64,000 nucleotides of DNA from Verrucomicrobiota bacterium (GTDB lineage: Bacteria; Verrucomicrobiota; Verrucomicrobiia; JABWAM01), in the NCBI GenBank assembly GCA_023269615.1, contig JAHFSY010000003.1, positions 1-64,000 on the forward strand, in the 5' to 3' direction. Positions 56,608-64,000 of this stretch are shown here, one piece after another (the stretch's first letter is position 1; the number at the start of each line of letters is the position of its first letter). The position numbers and the translations under genes are program-made. The notes under the pieces are model-generated. The model was given only the letters and a program-made list of their open reading frames with translations. It was not told the origin of the DNA and made no database searches.

Positions 56608-57290
56608 AAAACATGGTCAAGAATTTGAACCACGGATTGCACGGATGGGCACGGATGGGGCAGCCAAATCATCATCCGTGTTCATCCGTGTCATCCGTGG
56701 TTGATCTCCGCGGCTTCAGCCTTCTTGAACTGCTGATCACCATGGCGCTGATCCTCGTGATGTATTTCATGTTGATGAGCCCGCGGTCGAAGACGTTCCA
56801 GGACAAGCAGAAACTTGCGTGCGAAAAAAACCTTCGCACCATCCACATGGCGCTCAAGGTGTACGCGCTCGACAACAAGGGCTCGTTCCCGGTGGTCGCC
56901 AACGCCACGACCTCCGAGGCGCCGCTGAGCCTGCTCATTCCGAAATGCACGACCGTCACGGAAATCTTCATCTGTCCGGGAAGCGGCCGCGATGCCCTTC
57001 CGCAGGGCGAGCCGTTTGTAAACCGCAGGATCAGCTACGCCTACTACATGTTCCGCCATGAGAGCGATGGCGCGGAGCAGCTGCTGCTCTCCGACGCGCA
57101 GGTCAACACGCTGGCAAAGGTCCGGGGCGCGCCCGTGTTTTCGTCCGACGGCAAACCCCCCGGAGCCAATCACAACAAATTTGGCGGGAACCTTCTTTAT
57201 TGCGATGGGCATGTCGAGTTCAGCGGGGCCGCAGCCACGAACGATATGCCGTGCCCCGGGGGAATCGTGCTTCTGAATCCAAAGCCATGA
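56604..57290 (+). CDS. Pseudopilin-like protein with repeat-derived leader
   Basis: The 228-residue protein has a prepilin site RGFSLLELLITMALILVMYFMLM. The leader before the Gly (37 residues from ATG 56604, 20 from ATG 56655) is encoded by the CACGGATG/CATCCGTG palindrome at 56628-56702. The C-terminal part (CPGSGRDALPQG...NHNKFGGNLLYCDGHVEFSG) is the H-x-DG type seen in PVC pseudopilins. The start overlaps the glycosyltransferase stop by 4 bp, so they are co-translated. Confidence 0.8.
   Translation: MKNMVKNLNHGLHGWARMGQPNHHPCSSVSSVVDLRGFSLLELLITMALILVMYFMLMSPRSKTFQDKQKLACEKNLRTIHMALKVYALDNKGSFPVVANATTSEAPLSLLIPKCTTVTEIFICPGSGRDALPQGEPFVNRRISYAYYMFRHESDGAEQLLLSDAQVNTLAKVRGAPVFSSDGKPPGANHNKFGGNLLYCDGHVEFSGAAATNDMPCPGGIVLLNPKP
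56628..56702. repeat. CCACGGAT...CATCCGTGG inverted repeat inside a pseudopilin gene
   Basis: AACCACGGATTGCACGGATG at the left and CATCCGTGTCATCCGTGGTT at the right are inverted arms; between them GGCACGGATGGGGCAGCC. It encodes much of the leader of the pseudopilin. Confidence 0.8.
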
Positions 57291-57310
57291 CAACGTGTCG
57301 GGAAATGAGT

Positions 57311-57385
57311 GTAGCCACGCTCGCCAGAGCGTGGTCTCCGTTTTCAAGACGTTCGCAGAATCCACGCTCTGGCGAGCGCGGCTAC
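57311..57385. repeat. Inverted repeat GTAGCCACGCTCGCCAGAGC
   Basis: GTAGCCACGCTCGCCAGAGC at the left and GCTCTGGCGAGCGCGGCTAC at the right are inverted with one mismatch. It sits between the pseudopilin and the zinc-finger/propeller gene and covers in-frame upstream codons of the latter. A similar unit is at 59465-59525. Confidence 0.8.
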
Positions 57386-57396
57386 ATGACACTTGC

Positions 57397-59460
57397 ATGA
57401 AGATCACCGTCCTTTGCAGTTGTCAGGGCTCGTATGAAGTCGAGGTGGAACCATTGGATGGGCACATGCCGCACGCGGTGCAATGCCCGCAGTGCGGAGC
57501 GGATGGCACGGAGTTTGCCGACGCGGTGATGCAGAACGAGCTTGCGGAGAAATCCGCACCTGCGGCGGTCGCGCCCAAGCTGGTGGGCGGACGTTTTTGC
57601 AAGAAGCACGAGGGAGAGCCGTTTGCCAGCGAGTGTTTTCTTTGCAAGCGCCCCATCTGCCTCCAGTGCATGGCGCAATTCGGATACTTCTGTTCGTTGA
57701 CCTGTCACCGCAAGGCACAGGACCGAAGACTGGATATCCCCGTGTATGAACTGCAGGAAAGTGTCGTGCAGGATCGCACGTGGCGCCGCGTCAAGCTCGG
57801 GGGCACGATCGGCACTCTGCTCGTCATCGCATGGATCAGCGTGTGGGGATGGTATCGATTCTACGGGTCGCGACCGGTCGTGAAATTTTCCGTGGCGATT
57901 TCGGAGAAGGAACGCCTCTCGCACTGCCGGTTTGTGGACCGCGACCGCGTGCTGACCATGAGCTCGAAAAAGCTCACGCTCTACAGCATCAGCAAGGGCA
58001 GGGAAATCTGGACGCGGGATCTTGCCCCGTACCAGAAGGCGCCCGTGCAGGAGGCTGATGAGGGTGGGGAGGAAAAAAGCGAATCTGATGAGAAGGGAAA
58101 AGTGCCCGACAAATATCGCAGGCTTTGGGATGACGCATGGGCGCCTCCCGCGCATCTGCACGTGACCCCGACAGACGCGTGGGTTGTCTTCACCGCGCAA
58201 GCCGTCCGGTTTGATCTCCAGACTGGAAGCGAAAAGGGCAAGTGCCCGATCGCGGGTGCGATCCGGAGCGTCACGGCGGGCGAGCAAGACCTGGAGGTGA
58301 TTGCGACCAATCCGGCCGGCCAGGATGTTCTCACCCAGATTTCCATGGCGACGGGAGAGGCTCAGACCGAGGCGAACGACCCGCTGCCCCCGCAACCCCG
58401 GCGGCCATCCGCTTCGGTGTCGATGGCGGATATGATGGCGGGAGCCTCGATCCCGGACGAACCATGGGTGCCGCCCGAGCAGCGCGAGCTGGTTCCAACC
58501 GGCAAAAACATGGCGTACCTGGACATTCATCTGGTGCAGATGAATTTCGTGGCACACGAGGCGATGAAGGAAAAGAAGGAGTCCACGCTTGAGGGCGGCA
58601 AGATGGGGGTGCTCGACACAATCAAGGTGGCGGAGGAACTTGCCAACGATTCCAAGCGGAGCGCAGGACGCTCGACGCTCAGGGTGGACGAGAGCACGTA
58701 CGAGGTCACGCTGCGCCGCGTCTTTGCGGGGGACCCGAATGAATGGAAGGCGGAGGTGACAGGCCCCGCCAGATTGTATCCGCAAAAAACGGTGGATGTG
58801 CTTGTTGCGGGGAAAAGCATTCATGTTTTCGACAAGAGCAACAATCACCGATGGGAGGCGAATCTCACATTCCCCATCGCCCCGGCTTATTCCTTTGATG
58901 ACGGGGAGACCCCGGCCGGTCCGTGCGTGGAACGCGGGAGCACGCTTTATTTTTTTGACCAGGGAGTGTTGACGGCTTTTGAGAAGGTGAACGGCCATGT
59001 TCGCTGGAGGCTGACGAGCGTGGGGATTTCAAAGATCCAGTTCGATGCGAAGGGGATGCTTTACATCAACACCACCTCGGCGGATCCCGAGACGATCAAG
59101 TATTCCGAGCAGGTGGATTTCGCGCACATGGGAAAACCCGTCTGCATGAAGGTGGATGCGGCCACGGGAAAGATTTTATGGAAGCTGGAGAAGTCGGGCG
59201 ACCACTGCATCCTGTCAGGGCGCTTCGTGTACATGACCACGGCGCAGGTTTCGCAATGGGAGGTGATGGGCTCGATCCTCAACGGGGGCGGCATGCGGGC
59301 GCCGACCCATTTCCGCCTGCATCGTCTCGATCCCAAAAACGGCGAAGAGATGTGGGAGTTTCACATCACGCGCGAGCCGGAGAAGGTGGACATCCTGGAA
59401 AACCAGATCCTGTTTCAATTCCCGAACGAGATCCAGGTGCTGCGGTTTTTTGCGTTGTAG
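57397..59460 (+). CDS. Zinc-finger, transmembrane, beta-propeller protein
   Basis: The 687-residue protein starts at ATG 57397. Residues ~5-45 hold a CxC then CPQCG zinc-ribbon-like motif. Residues ~65-105 hold a B-box-like finger: FCKKHEGEPFASECFLCKRPICLQCMAQFGYFC...CHRK. A transmembrane helix follows at ~130-150 (GGTIGTLLVIAWISVWGWY). The rest is PQQ-like beta-propeller repeats (ILWKLEKSG, HVRWRLTS) with a long insert. It is likely a membrane protein with an N-terminal metal-binding domain; function unknown. It is downstream of pseudopilin. Confidence 0.72.
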   Translation: MKITVLCSCQGSYEVEVEPLDGHMPHAVQCPQCGADGTEFADAVMQNELAEKSAPAAVAPKLVGGRFCKKHEGEPFASECFLCKRPICLQCMAQFGYFCSLTCHRKAQDRRLDIPVYELQESVVQDRTWRRVKLGGTIGTLLVIAWISVWGWYRFYGSRPVVKFSVAISEKERLSHCRFVDRDRVLTMSSKKLTLYSISKGREIWTRDLAPYQKAPVQEADEGGEEKSESDEKGKVPDKYRRLWDDAWAPPAHLHVTPTDAWVVFTAQAVRFDLQTGSEKGKCPIAGAIRSVTAGEQDLEVIATNPAGQDVLTQISMATGEAQTEANDPLPPQPRRPSASVSMADMMAGASIPDEPWVPPEQRELVPTGKNMAYLDIHLVQMNFVAHEAMKEKKESTLEGGKMGVLDTIKVAEELANDSKRSAGRSTLRVDESTYEVTLRRVFAGDPNEWKAEVTGPARLYPQKTVDVLVAGKSIHVFDKSNNHRWEANLTFPIAPAYSFDDGETPAGPCVERGSTLYFFDQGVLTAFEKVNGHVRWRLTSVGISKIQFDAKGMLYINTTSADPETIKYSEQVDFAHMGKPVCMKVDAATGKILWKLEKSGDHCILSGRFVYMTTAQVSQWEVMGSILNGGGMRAPTHFRLHRLDPKNGEEMWEFHITREPEKVDILENQILFQFPNEIQVLRFFAL

Positions 59461-59464
59461 TCTT

Positions 59465-59525
59465 GTAGCCGCGTTTGCAAAAACGCGGTTTCGGAGGGCA
59501 ACCACGTTCTTGCGAACGTGGCTAC
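59465..59525. repeat. Inverted repeat GTAGCCGCGTTTGCAAAAAC
   Basis: GTAGCCGCGTTTGC... and ...GCGAACGTGGCTAC are inverted and similar to the unit at 57311. It separates the convergent propeller gene and the esterase gene. Confidence 0.75.
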
Positions 59526-60565
59526 GTTCCAGAAGGCAGATTTTTGCGGAAGAAATCCACCGTTCCCTGGCCGTAATACTGGTGGCCGCCGTAGCCGAGC
59601 TGGCTGGAGAGTTTTTCGGGGCAGCCGGCTGCGGCGTAGATTTTTTCCAGCCGTCGAAGCGCCACGCGCGACGCTTCGATCGGGAATCCATAATCGAATC
59701 CGCCGAGCTCGATCATGAGCGGGCGCGGGGCGATGAGACCGCAAATCTCGGCGTGGTCGCCGTAACGATACATGCCCGGCACGAATTGCGTTCCACAGAA
59801 GTTGTCAATCTCCACGCCCCACGCGCGGTAGCTGTTCAGCGCGCACACCACGTCGGTCGCTTTCGCGCGCGGATCGAGCGCGCCCAGGTGCATCGCCGCC
59901 GCGCCGCCGCCCGAAAGGCCGATCACGCCCATGCCACCCTTCGCGATTCCCTTTTGCGCCAGCATGAAATCCATGCACTTCATCAGGTCCCACAGGTTGT
60001 ACGTGAGCAGGCTGAAACCCAGCAGCCAGCCCTTGAGGGCGTGGACGTTGCACGGGTCGCGTCCTTCGATTTTCCGTTCGCCTGGCATCACGTCGCCACG
60101 CTCACCAAAAGGCCGCATGTCGGGGGCGATCACGGCGAACCCGGCGCGGGCGAGCTGCAGGCCGTAGTCGTATTTCAACAGATCTGTTTCCGCCTGCGCC
60201 TCGGGATAACGCGCTCCCACCACGGGGTCCTTGCCCCAGTATCCATGCCCGTGAATGGCCACGATGGCCCCGACCGTCCTGCGATGATCAGGCCGGAGGA
60301 TGACAGCGGGCACGGTCGTGTGCGGCGCCGTCTGGAGGAGGATCTTTTGCTTGATGAGCCCATCCTCGCGGACCTCCCATTGGACCGTGTGTTTCAGGGA
60401 CACTGATTTCGGAAAGGTTCCGAGGCATTCGCGAAAGCGTCTGGAAAACGCGGCGTGCCATTTCTTGAAATCGGCCCGGGTGCGCCCGTGAAATTCGAGT
60501 TCCGGTGTGTGGTTTTCGACGAGGTCGAGAAAAAAGCGGCGCGTGGAAGTGGAATGTGTGGGCAT
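59522..60565 (-). CDS. Alpha/beta hydrolase (dienelactone-hydrolase/esterase-like)
   Basis: The 347-residue protein has an alpha/beta hydrolase core: AIVAIHGHGYWGKD (oxyanion region), AGFAVIAPDMRPFGERGD, and the nucleophile elbow GVIGLSGGGAAAMHLGAL near residue 215. The acid is likely in ELGGFDYGFPIEASR and the His in LGYGGHQYYGQG near the end. It resembles Abhydrolase_7/acetyl-xylan-esterase proteins. No signal peptide. Substrate unknown. Confidence 0.8.
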   Translation of the reverse strand: MPTHSTSTRRFFLDLVENHTPELEFHGRTRADFKKWHAAFSRRFRECLGTFPKSVSLKHTVQWEVREDGLIKQKILLQTAPHTTVPAVILRPDHRRTVGAIVAIHGHGYWGKDPVVGARYPEAQAETDLLKYDYGLQLARAGFAVIAPDMRPFGERGDVMPGERKIEGRDPCNVHALKGWLLGFSLLTYNLWDLMKCMDFMLAQKGIAKGGMGVIGLSGGGAAAMHLGALDPRAKATDVVCALNSYRAWGVEIDNFCGTQFVPGMYRYGDHAEICGLIAPRPLMIELGGFDYGFPIEASRVALRRLEKIYAAAGCPEKLSSQLGYGGHQYYGQGTVDFFRKNLPSGT

Positions 60566-60646
60566 CGCGCCTTGTTGCAGGGAGGCCGGGCGGCGTCAAC
60601 GATAAACACGTTTTCTGGCAGATGATGACAGCCGATCCGGCGGATT

Positions 60647-60810
60647 TTCTCCGCAGATTTACGCAGAACGACGCAGATTCTGAAAAGACATCCAAGCGAG
60701 CCATTCCGACGGTCACCCGGGGTGGCCGTCGGAATGGCTCGCTTGGGGTTCAAGGGTAAACTTTGCGACTTGGCGCCTTTGCGCGAAACCTTCTGAAAAT
60801 CTGCGGAGAA
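60647..60810. repeat. Hairpin repeat element, family A, copy 3
   Basis: Outer arms TTCTCCGCAGATTT (60647-60660) and AAATCTGCGGAGAA (60797-60810) are perfect inverted 14-mers. Inside, a 27-bp stem at 60692-60718 with 60720-60746 (one wobble) is followed by TTGGGGTTCAAGGGTAAAC and TTTGCGACTTGGCGC. It fills the gap between the esterase and the RND gene. Confidence 0.85.
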
Positions 60811-60818
60811 TTTCCGAA

Positions 60819-63596
60819 CTATTCCTTCACCTCGATCTTGCGCCGGCCCAGGACGTGGAGGATGGCGGGGCAGACGTAGAGGGAGGTGATGAGGCACATG
60901 GTGACGCCGATGGTCATGAGCAATCCAAGGCTGGCGAGACTGGGGTCGGAGGCGAACGCAAGGCTTCCGAATCCGAAGATCGTGGTGAGCGCGGAGAGGA
61001 CGATCGCCTTGCCGGTGCTGGTGGAGAAGAGGGCGGGGGAACGGTTTTCGCGGTAACGGTCCACGGCGTACACTCCATACGCGACGCCGATGCCGATGAT
61101 GAGCGGCAGGCAGATGATGTTGGCCGGGTTGAAGTTGACGCCGACCAGGGGCATCGTTCCCGCGGACCAGATCATGCCGAGCGCGAGTGGGAGGAGCGTG
61201 GGAAAAACGTATTTGAATGTTCGGAAATGAAACGTGATGAGGAGGAAGATGACGGCCAGGGCGTAGTAGGCGGCCGTCTCATAGCTCTGTCGCAGGAGCT
61301 CGATGTATTCGTAGTTCTGGACCGGCGTGCCGGTCACGTTGGCGTCCACGCTGCGGATTTTCTGAACGAACCGCGCGAGCGGGTCGCGGTCCCAGACATC
61401 CTCCCTCGGGTAGATCTCGATGAGGACCCTGCGGATTTTTCCGTCTGCGCCCTTGCGGATGTAACGGTTGCGCAGCACTTCGGGGATGTCGTCCACCGTG
61501 ATGGCGCGGTCCACTTTCTGACTTTTGAGCCATTGGAGGTTCTTGCGCATCTCGCCGAGCAGGGAGGTTTGGTAGGCGGTGAGGATCTCCTCGGCCTTTG
61601 CCTGGCTCATGGGCTGGAGCAGGCGGATGGAGCGGTCCATGGCCGAGATGAGCTTGCCGAAGAATTCCTTGGCCTCCTCGCGTTGCTCCTTCGCAGCCCA
61701 CGTCTCGGCAAGCTTCAGCATGCGTGCACAGTTGGCGCGGAGTCCCTGGAGCACGCGGAGATTTTCCGCAACGTTGACCTTGACGCCGGATTTGGGGACC
61801 TGGACAGATTCGAGCTTGTGCTTGATGCTCGTGATGATCTTGAGTTTGGGCTCCTGGTCGCGCGGGACCATCTCGGTGATGCTCATGGCATCGTACACCA
61901 CGGTGTTGAGCTTCTTGAATTTTGCCGCCTTATCCGCGGCCTCCTTGAGGCTGTCGCAGAGCGAGACGGCAAAGATGACGGAGCGCGAGTCCTTGCTGTC
62001 GATGAGCTTGCGCTCGAAGCGCACCGACTCGAGGTTTGGATTTTGCAGCGTAAGAAGGTTGTAATCGAAGGAGATCTTCGGGAGCTGGTAAATGGCCAGT
62101 GCGGTGATGAGTGCGGAGGCGACGATGATGGTCCAGGCGTGGTCGAGGATGACGCGGTCGAGAATGAAGATCTTTTCCGTATCGTAGTGCTGGCTTGTCG
62201 GAACCGCCTGCCGGGACGATTTGCGGTCGCGGATGGCGAGCAGCGCGGGGAGGAGGACGAGGTTGGCGAGGACGCAGAGGAAAATGCCGGTGCCTCCGAT
62301 TTTGCCCATCTCCGCGAGGCCGGTAAATTGGTTGAAGCACATTGTGTAGAAGGCGAAAGCCGTGGTGCTGGCGCCGGTGATGATGGCGTTGCCCGTGTGC
62401 ATGATGGTGTTGGTGAGCGCCCCGATGACGTCTCCGCCGCGCGGCAGCTCCTCCTCGTAGCGGCCGAGGATCTGGATTCCAAAATCAATGCCGAGGCCAA
62501 GGATCATCGGGATGAAGGCCATGCTCAGGATGTTGAGGCGTCCCACGGCAATGGTGGTGAAGCCGATCGTCCAACAGACGGCGATGACGAGCGTGAGGAG
62601 GGCAAGGGCGGGCCGCGAAAATTCGTGGAAGGAATACAGGAAGAGCAGCGCGATGAGCGCGAAGGTGACGATGGAGGAGAGGGTGCTGTCATGCGTCACG
62701 GCCTTGTCCTGGTCTTCGCTGAGCGCCGGCTCGCCCGTGAGGCCGATGTCGAGGCGTGGAAATTTTATTCTCGCCTCATCGATGATTTTTTTCAGCGGCT
62801 GGATGATGTAATCGTGTCCGCCCATCTCGGCCTCCTTGTTGGGCGATGGAACCTGCAGGATCAGAATTTTCCCGTCCTCGAGCGAAAGATATTCGTGCTG
62901 GGCCTGCTGTGTTTCCATGTCGCCGAGTTGCGCGTTTTTGGCGAGAAAGTCCCCGAAGCGGACCGGCTTGGTTTTATTTTTCCCCTCCAGACGGTCGGCC
63001 AGTGCGTCGAGGCTCTTCACGAACTCCTTTGCGAAATCATCCACGGCTTGGTTGTTTTTGTTGTTGCGCAGATTTTTTTCATCGAACTGTTTCGATGCGA
63101 CGTCGAGGAGGCTGTTGAGGTCGAGCGTGAAGGTGTCCTTGCCCATTAAAGATGTAAAATCGCCCAGGCCTTTCTCGATGGCCTGCAACTGGTTGACCTC
63201 GAGGAAAAGAAGGCCGCGGTCCTTGGCGAGCCCGTTGAGGTCAATGTGGTAGAAGACGTTTTTGAAGAGCGCGGGCTGCTTGCGCATCTCGGCGGCGAGC
63301 CATTCGACACATTCCTTGTTGCGGTCGAATCCGGGTCCCTGAACCACGACGGAGTAATCCTCCTCGGCGCGGAAGTCGCGGGTGTATTCGAGGTAGCGCT
63401 GATGGAAGGAGGCATCGGAACGGAGCAGGTCGTTGGGGTTGCCGGTGAAGCCGAGTTTTTTGCATCCAAATGCGTAGTACATCGAGGCTGCCGCCAGGAG
63501 CACGCTGAGGATGACGATGGGCCACGCGAGGCGGCACACGAGCGTGGCGAGCCAGCGCAGGACCCGGTACCGTATGCTTTCCGTGGGCTGGCTCAT
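60819..63596 (-). CDS. RND-superfamily (MMPL) exporter, hopanoid-transporter-like
   Basis: The 925-residue protein has two MMPL/RND units, each with one N-terminal helix, a large periplasmic loop and a five-helix bundle. Motifs such as ILGLGIDFGIQILGRYEEE and IIGIGVAYGVYAVDRYRE end the sixth and twelfth helices. It resembles HpnN-type hopanoid transporters by layout and by the N-terminal FGCKKLGFTGNPNDLLRSD segment. No hopanoid genes are next to it, so the substrate is open. It is 9 bp downstream of the uracil-DNA glycosylase gene, same strand. Confidence 0.85.
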   Translation of the reverse strand: MSQPTESIRYRVLRWLATLVCRLAWPIVILSVLLAAASMYYAFGCKKLGFTGNPNDLLRSDASFHQRYLEYTRDFRAEEDYSVVVQGPGFDRNKECVEWLAAEMRKQPALFKNVFYHIDLNGLAKDRGLLFLEVNQLQAIEKGLGDFTSLMGKDTFTLDLNSLLDVASKQFDEKNLRNNKNNQAVDDFAKEFVKSLDALADRLEGKNKTKPVRFGDFLAKNAQLGDMETQQAQHEYLSLEDGKILILQVPSPNKEAEMGGHDYIIQPLKKIIDEARIKFPRLDIGLTGEPALSEDQDKAVTHDSTLSSIVTFALIALLFLYSFHEFSRPALALLTLVIAVCWTIGFTTIAVGRLNILSMAFIPMILGLGIDFGIQILGRYEEELPRGGDVIGALTNTIMHTGNAIITGASTTAFAFYTMCFNQFTGLAEMGKIGGTGIFLCVLANLVLLPALLAIRDRKSSRQAVPTSQHYDTEKIFILDRVILDHAWTIIVASALITALAIYQLPKISFDYNLLTLQNPNLESVRFERKLIDSKDSRSVIFAVSLCDSLKEAADKAAKFKKLNTVVYDAMSITEMVPRDQEPKLKIITSIKHKLESVQVPKSGVKVNVAENLRVLQGLRANCARMLKLAETWAAKEQREEAKEFFGKLISAMDRSIRLLQPMSQAKAEEILTAYQTSLLGEMRKNLQWLKSQKVDRAITVDDIPEVLRNRYIRKGADGKIRRVLIEIYPREDVWDRDPLARFVQKIRSVDANVTGTPVQNYEYIELLRQSYETAAYYALAVIFLLITFHFRTFKYVFPTLLPLALGMIWSAGTMPLVGVNFNPANIICLPLIIGIGVAYGVYAVDRYRENRSPALFSTSTGKAIVLSALTTIFGFGSLAFASDPSLASLGLLMTIGVTMCLITSLYVCPAILHVLGRRKIEVKE

Positions 63597-63605
63597 AACA
63601 CGTGG

Positions 63606-64000
63606 TCAGGACCTTCCCGAGATGGATGAGAGGAAAAAGTTGCGCTGTTTGTCGCTGATGGCCATCTGGAGTTTTTCCATGACGGCGAGCAGATCCTCCC
63701 AGCACTGGCGCTTGATGGCGAGGCTCTGGTTGCGGAGGAGATAGGCGGGATGGAATGTGGGCATGAGCGGGATGCCCTCGAACTCCAGCCATTTTCCACG
63801 CAGCCGCGTGATGCCGTCCTTCAGGCCCGGCACCAATCCCTTCACGGCGGTGTCCCCCTCGGCGATGAGGACGCGCGGCTGGATGAGCTTGATCTGTTCC
63901 TTGAGCCAGGGGAGGCAGGTTTCCATTTCCTCGGGGGTGGGTTTGCGGTTGCCCGAGGCTGTGTCCACATTGGGACGGCATTTCAGGACGTTGCCGATGT
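63606..64000 (-). CDS. Uracil-DNA glycosylase family 4, C-terminal part (cut by window edge)
   Basis: The visible part runs to the window edge: IGNVLKCRPNVDTASGNRKP, EEMETCLPWLKEQIKLIQPRVLIAEG and PLMPTFHPAYLLRNQ. The N-V-L-K-C-R-P segment contributes a 4Fe-4S Cys, and T-F-H-P-A-Y-L-L-R is the second active-site motif of family 4/5 enzymes. It removes uracil from DNA. The N-terminal part with the G-E-G/A-P-G motif lies outside the window. Confidence 0.88.
   Translation of the reverse strand, partial: IGNVLKCRPNVDTASGNRKPTPEEMETCLPWLKEQIKLIQPRVLIAEGDTAVKGLVPGLKDGITRLRGKWLEFEGIPLMPTFHPAYLLRNQSLAIKRQCWEDLLAVMEKLQMAISDKQRNFFLSSISGRS

Noticed and set aside
60855..63149. Long open plus-strand frame opposite the RND transporter
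   Set aside because: Antisense frames stay open because of GC-rich codon use. The product (His/Asp/Glu/Val-rich) has no recognisable domain, while the minus strand encodes a clear MMPL protein.

Overview
The window is about 60% GC, gene-dense bacterial chromosome. It probably comes from a Verrucomicrobiota (PVC group) bacterium. The support is indirect: a cytochrome with the Planctomycete/Verrucomicrobium-type heme-binding domain, pseudopilin-like proteins with short processed-type leaders, Sel1/ankyrin/beta-propeller secreted proteins of PVC style, and very abundant palindromic intergenic repeats. No rRNA is present and the lineage is an inference.

Layout. 1-119: end of an IS3-type element. 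200-9291: central metabolism on the minus strand (2-oxoacid:ferredoxin oxidoreductase KorAB, an NTN-hydrolase-like protein, an FAD monooxygenase, an oversized adenylate kinase, a 2Fe-2S ferredoxin, a lipoprotein), then ribF. 9323-17304: a pseudopilin, an Lrp/AsnC-like regulator and the NADPH glutamate synthase pair gltB-gltD. 17423-23094: a Sel1 protein, two unknowns, tyrS and two secreted proteins, one with about twelve Gly-Asn/Asp-Asp-x-Tyr repeats. 23101-31396: putA, an rsmA-Nudix fusion, argA, a cysteine desulfurase, an ankyrin protein and tRNA-Phe. 31504-41574: holin-like membrane protein, glycosidase-like protein, enolase, NAD-binding epimerase, H+-pyrophosphatase, thiD and an MFS exporter. 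41656-49594: a pyrroloquinoline quinone (PQQ) and lanthanide methanol dehydrogenase block, with pqqABCDE on plus facing cytochrome-xoxJ-xoxJ-xoxF on minus. 49788-55255: accessory stretch with a membrane protein, DUF309, ORF6N, a HigBA toxin-antitoxin pair and a Sel1/secretin-type/metallo-beta-lactamase fusion. 55585-64000: glycosyltransferase, pseudopilin, zinc-finger/propeller protein, esterase, RND (MMPL) transporter and a uracil-DNA glycosylase cut by the window edge.

How the genes work together. The pqq operon supplies the cofactor for XoxF, whose Asp-Tyr-Asp motif marks it as a lanthanide-dependent alcohol dehydrogenase. The periplasmic binding proteins and the diheme cytochrome next to xoxF are its likely partners. 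PutA, GltBD and ArgA link proline, glutamate and arginine metabolism.

The most unusual feature is the repeat load. At least six families of short tandem or palindromic repeats fill the gaps and also run into genes: rsmA, thiD, pqqB, pqqD, pqqE, a pseudopilin leader and possibly the enolase start. One copy between pqqD and pqqE encloses a four-helix-bundle (23S rRNA intervening-sequence/Avd-like) gene between perfect 32-bp inverted repeats and appears to have supplied a new start for pqqE. Three hairpin elements of another family show compensatory changes in their stems. These are the best candidates for an undescribed mobile or retro-type system.
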